Origin: Alterluteimonas quercicellularis
GTDB taxonomy: Bacteria; Pseudomonadota; Gammaproteobacteria; Xanthomonadales; Xanthomonadaceae
Assembly (NCBI RefSeq): GCF_021191635.1
Contig: NZ_JAIWPR010000044.1
Location: 1 to 55,464 of the forward strand
DNA length: 55,464 nucleotides
Reading direction: 5' to 3'
The translations under genes were made by a program, and so were the position numbers. Below are positions 36,963 to 45,123 of the stretch, in pieces. Each line of letters opens with the position of its first letter. Position 1 is the first letter of the stretch. The notes beneath the pieces were generated by a model. The model searched no databases. It was not told where the DNA came from and saw only the letters and a program-made list of their open reading frames with translations.

Positions 36963-37985
36963 ATGTACAAGCGCTTCATTCTCGCCGCGTGCGCGGCGGC
37001 CATCGCCTGCCTGGCCGGCTGTTCCGGTCGCGGCGGTGGCGAGGAGACCGTCCGCATCAGCGTCGGCTCCTACAACCTCAACAACCTGCCGTTCTTCATC
37101 GCCGACGCCAACGGCTACTTCGAGGAGGTCGGCCTCGACGTGCGCACCGAGAACTTCGCCCAGGGCGGCTCCAAGGTGCTGCAGGCGCTGGTCGCCGGCT
37201 CGACCGACGTGGCGGTCGGCTTCTACGACCACACCATCCAGATGCAGGCCAAGCAGAAGAACGTGGTCGGCTTCGTGCTGCTGTCGCGCAACTCCGGCCT
37301 GGTGCTGGCGGGGCGGCCCGACAGCACGTTCGACCCGGCGGCCCCGGCGTCGATCCGCGGCATGAAGGTGGGCATCACCGCGCCGGGATCGTCCTCGGAC
37401 TTCTTCGTGCGGCACTTCCTCGCCCAGCACGACATCCCGGTCGACGACGTCTCCATCATCGGCGTGGGCTCGGGCGCCGCGGCGGTGGCGGCGCTCGACC
37501 AGGGCAAGGTCGACCTGCTGGTCAACTACGACCCGGCGGCCACCCTGATCGCGGCGCGCGGCGTGGGCAGGATCATCATCGACGCCCGCAGCGACGAGGG
37601 CGCCCGCGCCGTCTACGGCGGCATCTACCCGACCTCGGTGATGTACGCCGAGCAGTCGTTCCTCGACGAACGCCCGGAGGCGGCCGAGAAGATCGTGCGC
37701 GCGCAGCTGAAGGCGCTGGCGTTCATCGCCGACCATTCGGCCGAGGAGATCGTCGCCGCGCTGCCGGACCGGTACGTGTCGGGCGATCGCGAGATCTACG
37801 CCCAGGCGGTCGAGGCCGCGCGCGCGATCTTCACCCGCGACGGCCGCTTCGAGCCGGCGGACCTGGAGACGCCGCTGATGGTGCTGCGGGAGTTCAACGC
37901 CGATATCGCGAGCGCCGAGATCGACCTCGGCAAGACCTACACCAACGCGTTCGTCGACCGCGCCAGCGCGGGCGCGGGCCGCTGA
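36963..37985 (+). CDS. ABC importer substrate-binding lipoprotein (NMT1/SsuA-like)
   Basis: This 340-residue protein has a lipoprotein signal (lipobox CLAGC, Cys near residue 20) and a periplasmic-binding domain of the NMT1/TauA/SsuA type: VGSYNLNNLPFFIADANGYFEEVGLDV, GSTDVAVGFYDH, GMKVGITAPGSSSDFFVRHFLAQ. This family binds taurine, sulfonates, nitrate, aromatic acids or thiamine precursors, so the ligand here is open. A GGGAGG site precedes its ATG. It is 55 bp after the GalD-like gene and starts the transporter genes. Confidence 0.9.
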   Translation: MYKRFILAACAAAIACLAGCSGRGGGEETVRISVGSYNLNNLPFFIADANGYFEEVGLDVRTENFAQGGSKVLQALVAGSTDVAVGFYDHTIQMQAKQKNVVGFVLLSRNSGLVLAGRPDSTFDPAAPASIRGMKVGITAPGSSSDFFVRHFLAQHDIPVDDVSIIGVGSGAAAVAALDQGKVDLLVNYDPAATLIAARGVGRIIIDARSDEGARAVYGGIYPTSVMYAEQSFLDERPEAAEKIVRAQLKALAFIADHSAEEIVAALPDRYVSGDREIYAQAVEAARAIFTRDGRFEPADLETPLMVLREFNADIASAEIDLGKTYTNAFVDRASAGAGR

Positions 37986-37999
37986 CGCCAGGAGGTTCC

Positions 38000-38833
38000 A
38001 TGGCTATCGCCAACGTCGCCAGACTGCGGGACGCCGGTCCCGTGCCGCTCCAGACCCGCCCGATGGTGTCGATCGAAGGGGTCACCATGTCCTTCGGCGA
38101 TTTCACCGCCGTCCGCGACGTCGACATCCAGGCGGGCGACGGCGAGTTCGTCGCCATCGTCGGCCCCACCGGTTGCGGCAAGAGCACCATCCTCAACGCC
38201 GTCGCCGGCCTGCTGGCGCCGTCGGAGGGCCGCATCCGCATCGACGGCAAGCCGGTCGACGGCGTGCAGCGGAACGTGGGCTACCTGTTCCAGCAGGACG
38301 CGCTGCTGCCGTGGAAGACCGCGCTGCAGAACGTCGAGCTCGGCCTGCGCTTCCGCGGCGTCGGCCAGGCCGAGCGCGAGGAGCAGGCGCGGGCCTGGCT
38401 GGCCAAGGTCGGCCTGGCCGGATTCGAGCACCGCTACCCGTACCAGCTCTCCGGCGGCCAGCGCAAGCGCGTGCAGATGGCGCAGGCGCTGATCGTCGAG
38501 CCGAAGGTGATGCTGATGGACGAGCCGTTCTCGGCGCTCGACATCCATACCCGGCACCTGATGCAGAACGAGCTGCTGCGCCTGTGGCAGGAGGACCGGC
38601 GCGCGGTGATGCTGATCACCCACGACCTGGAAGAGGCGATCGCGCTGGGCGACCGCGTGGTGGTGCTGTCCTCGGGACCGTCGAGCCGCGTGGTCGAGAG
38701 CTTCCCGGTGCGCCTGGCGCGCCCGCGCAACGTGGCCGAGATCAAGCTCGACCAGCATTTCATCGACCTGTACCGCGACATCTGGGCCTGCCTGCGCGGC
38801 GAAGTGGAGAAGAGCTATGCACGCCAGGACTGA
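38000..38833 (+). CDS. ABC importer ATP-binding protein (TauB/SsuB-like)
   Basis: This 277-residue ATPase has the Walker A motif GPTGCGKST, the Q-loop in YLFQQDALLPWKTALQNV, the signature LSGGQRKRVQMAQAL, the Walker B motif VMLMDEPFSALD and the switch HDLEEAI. The DALLPW variant of the Q-loop is characteristic of the nitrate/sulfonate/taurine importer group. A GGAGG ribosome-binding site lies 4 bp from the ATG. Its 3' end overlaps the permease gene by 17 bp. Confidence 0.93.
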   Translation: MAIANVARLRDAGPVPLQTRPMVSIEGVTMSFGDFTAVRDVDIQAGDGEFVAIVGPTGCGKSTILNAVAGLLAPSEGRIRIDGKPVDGVQRNVGYLFQQDALLPWKTALQNVELGLRFRGVGQAEREEQARAWLAKVGLAGFEHRYPYQLSGGQRKRVQMAQALIVEPKVMLMDEPFSALDIHTRHLMQNELLRLWQEDRRAVMLITHDLEEAIALGDRVVVLSSGPSSRVVESFPVRLARPRNVAEIKLDQHFIDLYRDIWACLRGEVEKSYARQD

Positions 38834-39593
38834 CCGCGTGATCCAGGCGATGCTGGTCGTCGTCGTGTTCGGCGGCTGGCAGGCCGGGGTGTCGGCCGGG
38901 ATCGTCGACCCGTTCTTCTTCCCGGCACCGCTGGACATCGTCCGCCAGATGTTCGCCTGGCTGGCGGACGCCGGCTTCTACACCCACGTCTACATCACCC
39001 TGACCGAGACCGTGCTGGGCTACGTCATCGGCACCGCGCTGGGCGTGGCCTGCGGCGTCTGGCTGGGGCTGAGCCGGCGCGCGGCGCGGATCCTGGACCC
39101 CTTCATCAAGGGCTTCAATGCGATCCCGCGCGTGGTGCTGGCGCCGATCTTCGTGCTCTGGCTGGGGCTGGGGCTGTGGTCGAAGGTCGCGCTGGCGGTG
39201 ACGCTGGTGTTCTTCATCACCTTCTTCAACGCGATGCAGGGCGTACGCGAGGTCAACCCGGTGGTGCTGGCCAACGCCCGGATCCTGGGCGCCAACGGCC
39301 GCGCACTGCTGCGGCACGTGTACTTCCCGGCGGCCGCGAGCTGGATCCTGTCGTCGCTGCGCACCTCGGTGGGCTTCGCGGTGGTCGGCGCGATCATCGG
39401 CGAGTACCTCGGCGCCTCGGCCGGCCTGGGCTACCTGATCGCGCAGGCCGAAGGCAACTTCAACGCCGTCGGCGTGTTCGCGGGCATCATCCTGCTCGCG
39501 GCCTTCGTGCTGATCATCGATGCGGCGCTGGATGTCGTCGAACACCGCCTGATCACCTGGCGCCCGAACGCGTCGCGCGAAGCGACGAGCTGA
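38817..39593 (+). CDS. ABC importer permease (TauC/SsuC-like)
   Basis: This 258-residue inner-membrane protein has about six transmembrane segments and the BPD_transp_1 fold. The EAA-loop region ANARILGANGRALLRHVYFPAAASWILSSLRTSVGFAVVGAIIGEYLG is conserved for coupling to the ATPase. The N-terminal segment FFFPAPLDIVRQM is typical of TauC/SsuC relatives. The start overlaps the ATPase gene by 17 bp. Together with 36963-38833 it makes a complete binding-protein-dependent importer. Confidence 0.93.
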   Translation: MHARTDRVIQAMLVVVVFGGWQAGVSAGIVDPFFFPAPLDIVRQMFAWLADAGFYTHVYITLTETVLGYVIGTALGVACGVWLGLSRRAARILDPFIKGFNAIPRVVLAPIFVLWLGLGLWSKVALAVTLVFFITFFNAMQGVREVNPVVLANARILGANGRALLRHVYFPAAASWILSSLRTSVGFAVVGAIIGEYLGASAGLGYLIAQAEGNFNAVGVFAGIILLAAFVLIIDAALDVVEHRLITWRPNASREATS

Positions 39594-39598
39594 GCGTC

Positions 39599-39627
39599 GC
39601 CGCCCGGCGCGGCGCGCCGGGCGGCCT
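39599..39627 (+). terminator. possible terminator after ABC permease
   Basis: GCCGCCCGGCG (39599-39609) and CGCCGGGCGGC (39615-39625) form a perfect 11-bp stem with a 5-base loop, 6 bp after the permease stop. The T-tract is weak (CTTCC), so it could reduce rather than stop read-through into the porin gene. Confidence 0.5.
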
Positions 39628-39775
39628 TCCGACACCCGTTCCCCCACGTCCGGGTGCGTCGCGCCGGATGCCGCAGCGGCGGTACCGGCGCCCCTTCCTT
39701 CCGTCATGCCTGCCCGTCGCGGCAGGCCAGCCTGCGGCCGCCCGCCGAGGGTGCGCCGTGCCCGGAGATCGCACG

Positions 39776-41206
39776 ATGCCCATGTTGCCCCGTCCCCGTC
39801 CCGCCGCACTGGCGGCCGCGATCGGCCTGCTGCTCGCCACCTCCGCCGCCGCGGCCCAGTCGACGCCGGCCGCCCTGGAGGACCTCGTCCGCCAGCAGGC
39901 CGAACAGATCCGGCGGCTCGAAGCGCGCCTGTCGGCGCTGGAGGCCGGCCAGGCGCCGGCAGGCGCCGCAATGCCGCCGGCCACGACAGCGGCGCCCGCG
40001 CCCGACGCCGCGCTGCTCGAGCGGGTCGCGAAGATCGAAGCGGCGCAGGCCGAGGCGCCGACCGTGAACTGGTCGAAGGGCGCGCCGCAGTTCGCCAGCG
40101 CCGACGGCGAGATCACCTTCCGGCCCCGCGGCCGCGTCTTCGTCGACAGTTCCAGCACCCACGGCTCGGACTTCGACGCCCGCAACATCACCGGGACCGA
40201 GATCCGCTCGGTGCGCCTGGGCTTCGAGGGCAGCTACGGCATGCTCGGCTATGCGGTCGAGGGCGACTTCGCCGACAACGGCGTGGTCTGGAAATCGGCC
40301 TACGCGACCATCGGCCACAGGCTGTCCGGCCGCGAGGCCGAGCTGACGATCGGCAACCGCCTCAACGACCGCGGCATCGACGGCAGCAGCGGGACCGGCA
40401 ATACCCCGTTCCAGGACCGCAACGTCGTCGGCACCCAGATCCTGCCGCAGCGCGGGCTGTTCGGCGTCGGCCTGACCGAACGGATCTACGGCGAGGACTG
40501 GCACGCCAGCGTCTCGATCGCCGGCAACGACCTCAACAACGTCGGCGACAGCGACGATTCGATGACGCTCGCCGGCCGGGCGCACTGGAACCCGCTGAAG
40601 GGCGAGGGCGGGCTGCTGCACCTGGGCGCCTGGGGCTTCTACGAGGACATCGCGCCGGGCAGCAGCGGGGTGTTCCGCAGCGCGGCGATCTCGGGGCACC
40701 TCAACGACCTGGTCAGGATCGCGCCCGGCGCGCTGGCCGGCGCCGACCGCGGCAGCGGCTACGGCGTCGAGCTGCTCGGGGTGCGCGGCCCGTTCTGGGG
40801 CTACGGCGAGTGGGGCCGGCGCGAGGTCGAAGGCCTCGGCGGCACCGGACGCTACGACGTCGCGCACGATGCCTGGGCGCTGTCGGCCGGCTGGTTCCTG
40901 TCCGGGGCCACGCCGTCGTTCGCCGCGAAGACCGGCACCTGGGGCCGGGTCAAGGTCGTCAGGCCGGTGACGGCCGGTGGGCCGGGGGCCTGGGAACTCA
41001 AGGCGCGCTACGAGGACGTCGACTACGGCGACCTGCCGACCGGCGGCACCGGCGACGCGCTGACGCTGGGCGTCAACTGGTACCTCAACGATTTCAGCCG
41101 GGTCATGCTCGACGCGATCCGCTGGCGGACCGACAACCGCAGCGGCGAGTACCAGGGCGAGGATCGCGGCACCACGCTCAACGCCCGCTTCCAGCTGGCC
41201 TTCTAG
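39776..41206 (+). CDS. OprP/OprO-family outer-membrane porin
   Basis: This 476-residue protein has a signal peptide (residues 1-26, ending AAAAQ), a short coiled-coil (LEDLVRQQAEQIRRLEARLSALEAG) and then a beta-barrel. The barrel domain (GEITFRPRGRVFVDSSS, RSVRLGFEGSYG, YALSAGW-like strands and a terminal aromatic residue in FQLAF) fits the phosphate-selective porin O/P family (pfam07396). The N-terminal coiled coil trimerises such porins. It may pass the anionic substrate taken up by the adjacent ABC importer. The ATG at 39776 is 182 bp after the permease stop. Confidence 0.88.
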   Translation: MPMLPRPRPAALAAAIGLLLATSAAAAQSTPAALEDLVRQQAEQIRRLEARLSALEAGQAPAGAAMPPATTAAPAPDAALLERVAKIEAAQAEAPTVNWSKGAPQFASADGEITFRPRGRVFVDSSSTHGSDFDARNITGTEIRSVRLGFEGSYGMLGYAVEGDFADNGVVWKSAYATIGHRLSGREAELTIGNRLNDRGIDGSSGTGNTPFQDRNVVGTQILPQRGLFGVGLTERIYGEDWHASVSIAGNDLNNVGDSDDSMTLAGRAHWNPLKGEGGLLHLGAWGFYEDIAPGSSGVFRSAAISGHLNDLVRIAPGALAGADRGSGYGVELLGVRGPFWGYGEWGRREVEGLGGTGRYDVAHDAWALSAGWFLSGATPSFAAKTGTWGRVKVVRPVTAGGPGAWELKARYEDVDYGDLPTGGTGDALTLGVNWYLNDFSRVMLDAIRWRTDNRSGEYQGEDRGTTLNARFQLAF

Positions 41207-41227
41207 CCGCCTTTAGGTATGCGGGCG

Positions 41228-41254
41228 AAAGTATGTATAATACGTGCATACTTT
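41228..41254 (+). promoter_or_regulatory. vapBC promoter within palindromic operator
   Basis: AAAGTATG (41228-41235) and CATACTTT (41247-41254) form a perfect 8-bp inverted repeat. The 11-bp spacer begins with a perfect TATAAT -10 box (41236-41241). Binding of the antitoxin here would block the promoter. No good -35 element is visible. Confidence 0.75.
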
Positions 41255-41268
41255 TCGGGAGAGGCCCG

Positions 41269-41523
41269 ATGGAAGCCACCGTCGCCGAGCGCGGCCAGAT
41301 CACCCTGCCCAAGCCGGTGCGCGACGCGCTGGGGCTGAGCAAGGGCACGATCCTGAAGGTCGAGCTGGAGGGCAGCCGGATCGTGCTGCGCAAGAGCGTC
41401 GACGACGCGGTCTCGCGGGCGCGGGGCCGGTTCCGCCTCGAAGGCTTCGAGGACACCGACACGGCGATGCGCGCCGTCCGTGGCCAGGCGGCCGATGCCG
41501 GCGACGGAGACGGCTCGCGGTGA
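41269..41523 (+). CDS. vapB: AbrB/MazE-type antitoxin (VapB)
   Basis: This 84-residue protein has an N-terminal swapped-hairpin AbrB domain (ATVAERGQITLPKPVRDALGLSKGTILKVELEGSRIVLRK) followed by a charged tail that would bind the toxin. A GGGAGAGG ribosome-binding site precedes the ATG. Its TGA overlaps the GTG of the PIN toxin gene (GTGA), so the two are translationally coupled. Confidence 0.9.
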   Translation: MEATVAERGQITLPKPVRDALGLSKGTILKVELEGSRIVLRKSVDDAVSRARGRFRLEGFEDTDTAMRAVRGQAADAGDGDGSR

Positions 41524-41921
41524 TCGCCGTGGACGCCCCGGTGCTGGTGGACCTGCTGGCCGACGGCCCGCAGGCCGATGCCGCCGAGGCGTGCCTGCGC
41601 CAGTACCTGAGCGCGGGCCCGGTCGTGGTCTGCGACGTGGCGCTGGCCGAGATCTGCGGCTCGCTGCACGACGGCGCCGAGACGATGGCCGTGCTCGAGG
41701 ACATGGGCGTGCGCTTCTCGGCGATCGAGGCCAAGTCCGCGTTGCGCGCCGGCGAGATGCAGCGCCGGTCGTGGCAGCGCGGCGACGTCGCCGGCCGCTC
41801 GGCGCGCGACTTCCTGGTCGGCGCGCATGCGCTGTTGCAGTGCAACGGCCTGATCACGCGCGACGACGCGTTCTTCCGCACCTATTTCAAGGGTCTCAAG
41901 CTGATCGTACCGTCGGCCTGA
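41520..41921 (+). CDS. vapC: PIN-domain toxin (VapC)
   Basis: This 133-residue PIN ribonuclease has its acidic residues in the usual places: IAVDAPVLVDLLADG near the N-terminus, CDVALAEICGSLHDG, and LITRDDAFFRTYF near the C-terminus. VapC toxins cleave tRNA or rRNA. The GTG start overlaps the antitoxin stop by 4 bp. The pair lies between the porin gene and acnB, and acnB starts 39 bp after the toxin stop, so read-through of the toxin promoter into acnB is possible. Confidence 0.9.
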   Translation: MIAVDAPVLVDLLADGPQADAAEACLRQYLSAGPVVVCDVALAEICGSLHDGAETMAVLEDMGVRFSAIEAKSALRAGEMQRRSWQRGDVAGRSARDFLVGAHALLQCNGLITRDDAFFRTYFKGLKLIVPSA

Positions 41922-41960
41922 GACGCACCGTCCACCGGTACGCGACACCCCGGAGTTTCC

Positions 41961-44558
41961 ATGCTCGCAGCCTATCGCCAACATGCCGCCGAACGCGCCG
42001 CGCTCGGCATTCCCCCGCTGCCGCTGTCCGCGCAGCAGACCGCCGACCTGATCGAGCTGATCAAGCAGCCGCCGGCGGACGAGGAGGAACGCGCGTTCCT
42101 GGTCGAGCTGCTCAGCCATCGCGTGCCGGCGGGCGTCGACGACGCCGCCAAGGTCAAGGCCTCGTACCTGGCCGCGGTCGCCCTGGGCGCCGAGGCCACG
42201 CCGCTGGTCTCGCCGCGCCGCGCGACCGAGCTGCTGGGCACCATGCTCGGTGGCTACAACATCCACCCGCTGATCGAGCTGCTCGACCACGCCGAGCTGG
42301 GCGCGGTGGCGGCCGAGGGCCTGAAGCACACCCTGCTGGTGTTCGACGCCTTCCACGATGTGCAGGAGAAGGCCGAGGCCGGCAACGCCAACGCGCAGGC
42401 CGTGCTGCGGAGCTGGGCCGAGGCCGAGTGGTTCACCAGCCGGCCGGAAGTGCCGCAGAGCCTGACCGTCACCGTGTTCAAGGTGCCGGGCGAGACCAAC
42501 ACCGACGACCTGTCGCCGGCGCCGGACGCGACCACCCGCCCGGACATCCCGATGCATGCGCTGGCGATGCTGAAGAACAAGCGCCCCGACGCCCCGTTCG
42601 TGCCCGAGGAGGACGGCAAGCGCGGGCCGATCGGCGAGATCCTGAAGCTGAAGGATGCAGGCCACCTGGTCGCCTACGTGGGCGACGTGGTCGGCACCGG
42701 CTCCAGCCGCAAGTCGGCGACCAACTCGGTGCTGTGGTGGACCGGCGAGGACATCCCCTACATTCCCAACAAGCGCTTCGGCGGCGTGTGCCTGGGCGGC
42801 AAGATCGCGCCGATCTTCTACAACACGATGGAGGACGCCGGTGCGCTGCCGATCGAGCTGGACGTGTCGGGGATGGAGCACGGCGACGTCGTCGAGCTGC
42901 GCCCCTACGAGGGCCGGGCGATCAAGGACGGCGAGACGATCGCCGAGTTCCAGGTCAAGTCCGAGGTGCTGTTCGACGAGGTGCGCGCCGGCGGCCGCAT
43001 CCCGCTGATCGTCGGCCGCGGCCTGACCGCCAAGGCGCGCGAGGCGCTGGGCCTGCCGGCCACCGACCTGTTCCGCCAGCCGCAGCAGCCGGCCGACAGC
43101 GGCCGCGGCTACTCGCTGGCGCAGAAGATGGTCGGCCGCGCCTGCGGCCTGCCGGAAGGCGAGGGCGTGCGCCCGGGCACCTACTGCGAGCCTAAGATGA
43201 CCTCGGTCGGCTCCCAGGACACCACCGGCCCAATGACCCGCGACGAGCTGAAGGACCTGGCCTGCCTGGGCTTCTCGGCGGACCTGGTGATGCAGTCGTT
43301 CTGCCACACCGCGGCCTACCCGAAGCCGGTCGACGTCAAGACCCACCACACCTTGCCGGAGTTCATCTCCACCCGCGGCGGCATCTCCCTGCGCCCGGGC
43401 GACGGCGTGATCCACAGCTGGCTCAACCGCATGCTGCTGCCCGACACCGTCGGCACCGGCGGCGACTCGCACACGCGCTTCCCGGTGGGCATCTCGTTCC
43501 CGGCGGGCTCGGGCCTGGTCGCGTTCGCCGCGGCCACCGGGGTGATGCCGCTGGACATGCCCGAGTCGGTGCTGGTGCGCTTCAGGGGCGAGCTGCAGCC
43601 CGGCGTGACCCTGCGCGACCTGGTCAATGCGATCCCGTACTACGCGATCAAGCAGGGCCTGCTGACGGTGGCCAAGGCCGGCAAGAAGAACGTCTTCTCC
43701 GGCCGCATCCTCGAGATCGAGGGCCTGCCGCAGCTGAAGGTGGAGCAGGCGTTCGAGCTGTCCGACGCCTCGGCCGAGCGTTCCGCGGCCGGCTGCACCG
43801 TGCGCCTGGACAAGGAACCGATCGTCGAATACCTCAACAGCAACATCACCCTGCTGAAGTGGATGATCGCGGAAGGCTATGAGGACGCCCGCTCGCTGGC
43901 GCGCCGGATCAGGAAGATGGAAGCCTGGCTGGCCGACCCGCAGCTGCTGCAGCCCGACGCCGACGCCGAGTACGCCGCGGTCATCGAGATCGACCTGGCG
44001 GACGTGCACGAGCCGCTGCTGGCCTGCCCGAACGACCCGGACGACGTGAAGACGCTGTCCGACGTGGCCGGGACGACGATCGACGAGGTGTTCATCGGCT
44101 CGTGCATGACCAACATCGGCCACTTCCGCGCCGCCGCCCGGCTGCTGGAGGGCAAGCGCGACATCCCCACGCGCCTGTGGGTGGCCCCGCCGACCAAGAT
44201 GGACGCCAGCGAGCTGACCAAGGAAGGCCACTACGGCACCTTCGGCGCCGCCGGCGCGCGCATGGAGATGCCCGGCTGCTCGCTGTGCATGGGCAACCAG
44301 GCGCAGGTGCGCGAGGGCGCGACGGTGTTCTCCACCAGCACCCGCAACTTCCCGAACCGGCTGGGCCGCAACTCCAACGTGTACCTGGGCTCGGCGGAAC
44401 TGGCCGCGATCTGCTCGCGCCTGGGCCGCATCCCGACCAAGGCCGAGTACATGGCGGACATCGGCGTCGTCAACGACCGGGGCGCCGAGATCTACCGCTA
44501 CATGAACTTCGACCAGATCGAGGAGTACCGCGACGTCGCGGCGTCGGTAGCGGCGTGA
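41961..44558 (+). CDS. acnB: aconitate hydratase B
   Basis: This 865-residue [4Fe-4S] enzyme is the main TCA-cycle aconitase of most gammaproteobacteria. It opens with the AcnB-specific HEAT-like domain ([22 protein letters not shown]). Cluster cysteines lie in [14 protein letters not shown] and [12 protein letters not shown], and the [14 protein letters not shown] and [10 protein letters not shown] segments are diagnostic. Length matches E. coli AcnB. The window thus carries both acnA and acnB about 7.3 kb apart, facing away from each other. Confidence 0.98.
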   Translation: MLAAYRQHAAERAALGIPPLPLSAQQTADLIELIKQPPADEEERAFLVELLSHRVPAGVDDAAKVKASYLAAVALGAEATPLVSPRRATELLGTMLGGYNIHPLIELLDHAELGAVAAEGLKHTLLVFDAFHDVQEKAEAGNANAQAVLRSWAEAEWFTSRPEVPQSLTVTVFKVPGETNTDDLSPAPDATTRPDIPMHALAMLKNKRPDAPFVPEEDGKRGPIGEILKLKDAGHLVAYVGDVVGTGSSRKSATNSVLWWTGEDIPYIPNKRFGGVCLGGKIAPIFYNTMEDAGALPIELDVSGMEHGDVVELRPYEGRAIKDGETIAEFQVKSEVLFDEVRAGGRIPLIVGRGLTAKAREALGLPATDLFRQPQQPADSGRGYSLAQKMVGRACGLPEGEGVRPGTYCEPKMTSVGSQDTTGPMTRDELKDLACLGFSADLVMQSFCHTAAYPKPVDVKTHHTLPEFISTRGGISLRPGDGVIHSWLNRMLLPDTVGTGGDSHTRFPVGISFPAGSGLVAFAAATGVMPLDMPESVLVRFRGELQPGVTLRDLVNAIPYYAIKQGLLTVAKAGKKNVFSGRILEIEGLPQLKVEQAFELSDASAERSAAGCTVRLDKEPIVEYLNSNITLLKWMIAEGYEDARSLARRIRKMEAWLADPQLLQPDADAEYAAVIEIDLADVHEPLLACPNDPDDVKTLSDVAGTTIDEVFIGSCMTNIGHFRAAARLLEGKRDIPTRLWVAPPTKMDASELTKEGHYGTFGAAGARMEMPGCSLCMGNQAQVREGATVFSTSTRNFPNRLGRNSNVYLGSAELAAICSRLGRIPTKAEYMADIGVVNDRGAEIYRYMNFDQIEEYRDVAASVAA

Positions 44559-44565
44559 CCGCCGC

Positions 44566-44632
44566 GTAGGAGCGCGCTGGCGCGCGAATCGGGTCGCGGG
44601 GACGGCCCGGCCGCGCGCGAGCGCGCTCCTAC
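44566..44632. repeat. REP doublet
   Basis: Units with one mismatch each lie at 44566-44587 and, inverted, at 44611-44632. The doublet sits between acnB and the convergent HIT gene. The right unit supplies the TAG stop of the HIT gene (complement of 44629-44631). Confidence 0.82.
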
Positions 44633-45123
44633 GGCGGTGGCTCGTCGGTCGCAGCTGCATCCCGCGCCAGGTGGGCGGCGAGCGCGCGGGCGCTGGCGTC
44701 GAGTTGCGCCCGGTCCGCCCGGCGGCCGAACAGGCCGGCGGTGCGGGCCAGCAGGCGCAGGCCGAAGGCGACGGTGTCGCCGCGCCTGCGCGGGATGCAG
44801 TGCAGGTGCAGGTGGGGGATGTGCTGGTTGGCGGCGATGCCGTCGTTGAGCAGCAGATTGCCGCCGCCGGCGGCCAGTCCCTCGGCTTCCTGCGCGCGCA
44901 GCACGGCGTCGGCGAGCGCGAACAGCCTGCGCTGCGCGGCGGGTTCGAGCTCCGCGATGCGGGCGACGTGCCGGCTGGGGACGATCAGCACGTGGCCCGC
45001 GCGGATCGGATGGATGTCCATCGCCGCGATCCAGTGCGCGTCCCGGTGCACGATGCTGGCGGGCAGGCGGCCGCCGGCGATGTCGCAGAAGATGCAGCGC
45101 GCCTGCGCGGCGTCGGCGCTCAC
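44629..45123 (-). CDS. HIT-family nucleotide hydrolase
   Basis: This 164-residue histidine-triad protein has CIFCDIAGGRLPASIVHRD at the start, DIHPIRAGHVLIVPSRH in the middle, and the triad HIPHLHLHCIPRR (HxHxH) near residue 98. HIT enzymes hydrolyse AMP-linked compounds, including aminoacyl- and acyl-adenylates. The GTG start overlaps the stop of the adenylation-enzyme gene (GTGA), so the two are translationally coupled. This suggests clearance of stray adenylates, which is inference. A C-terminal extension past the triad (about 55 residues) is longer than in simple HINT proteins. The stop codon lies in a REP unit. Confidence 0.88.
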   Translation of the reverse strand: MSADAAQARCIFCDIAGGRLPASIVHRDAHWIAAMDIHPIRAGHVLIVPSRHVARIAELEPAAQRRLFALADAVLRAQEAEGLAAGGGNLLLNDGIAANQHIPHLHLHCIPRRRGDTVAFGLRLLARTAGLFGRRADRAQLDASARALAAHLARDAAATDEPPP

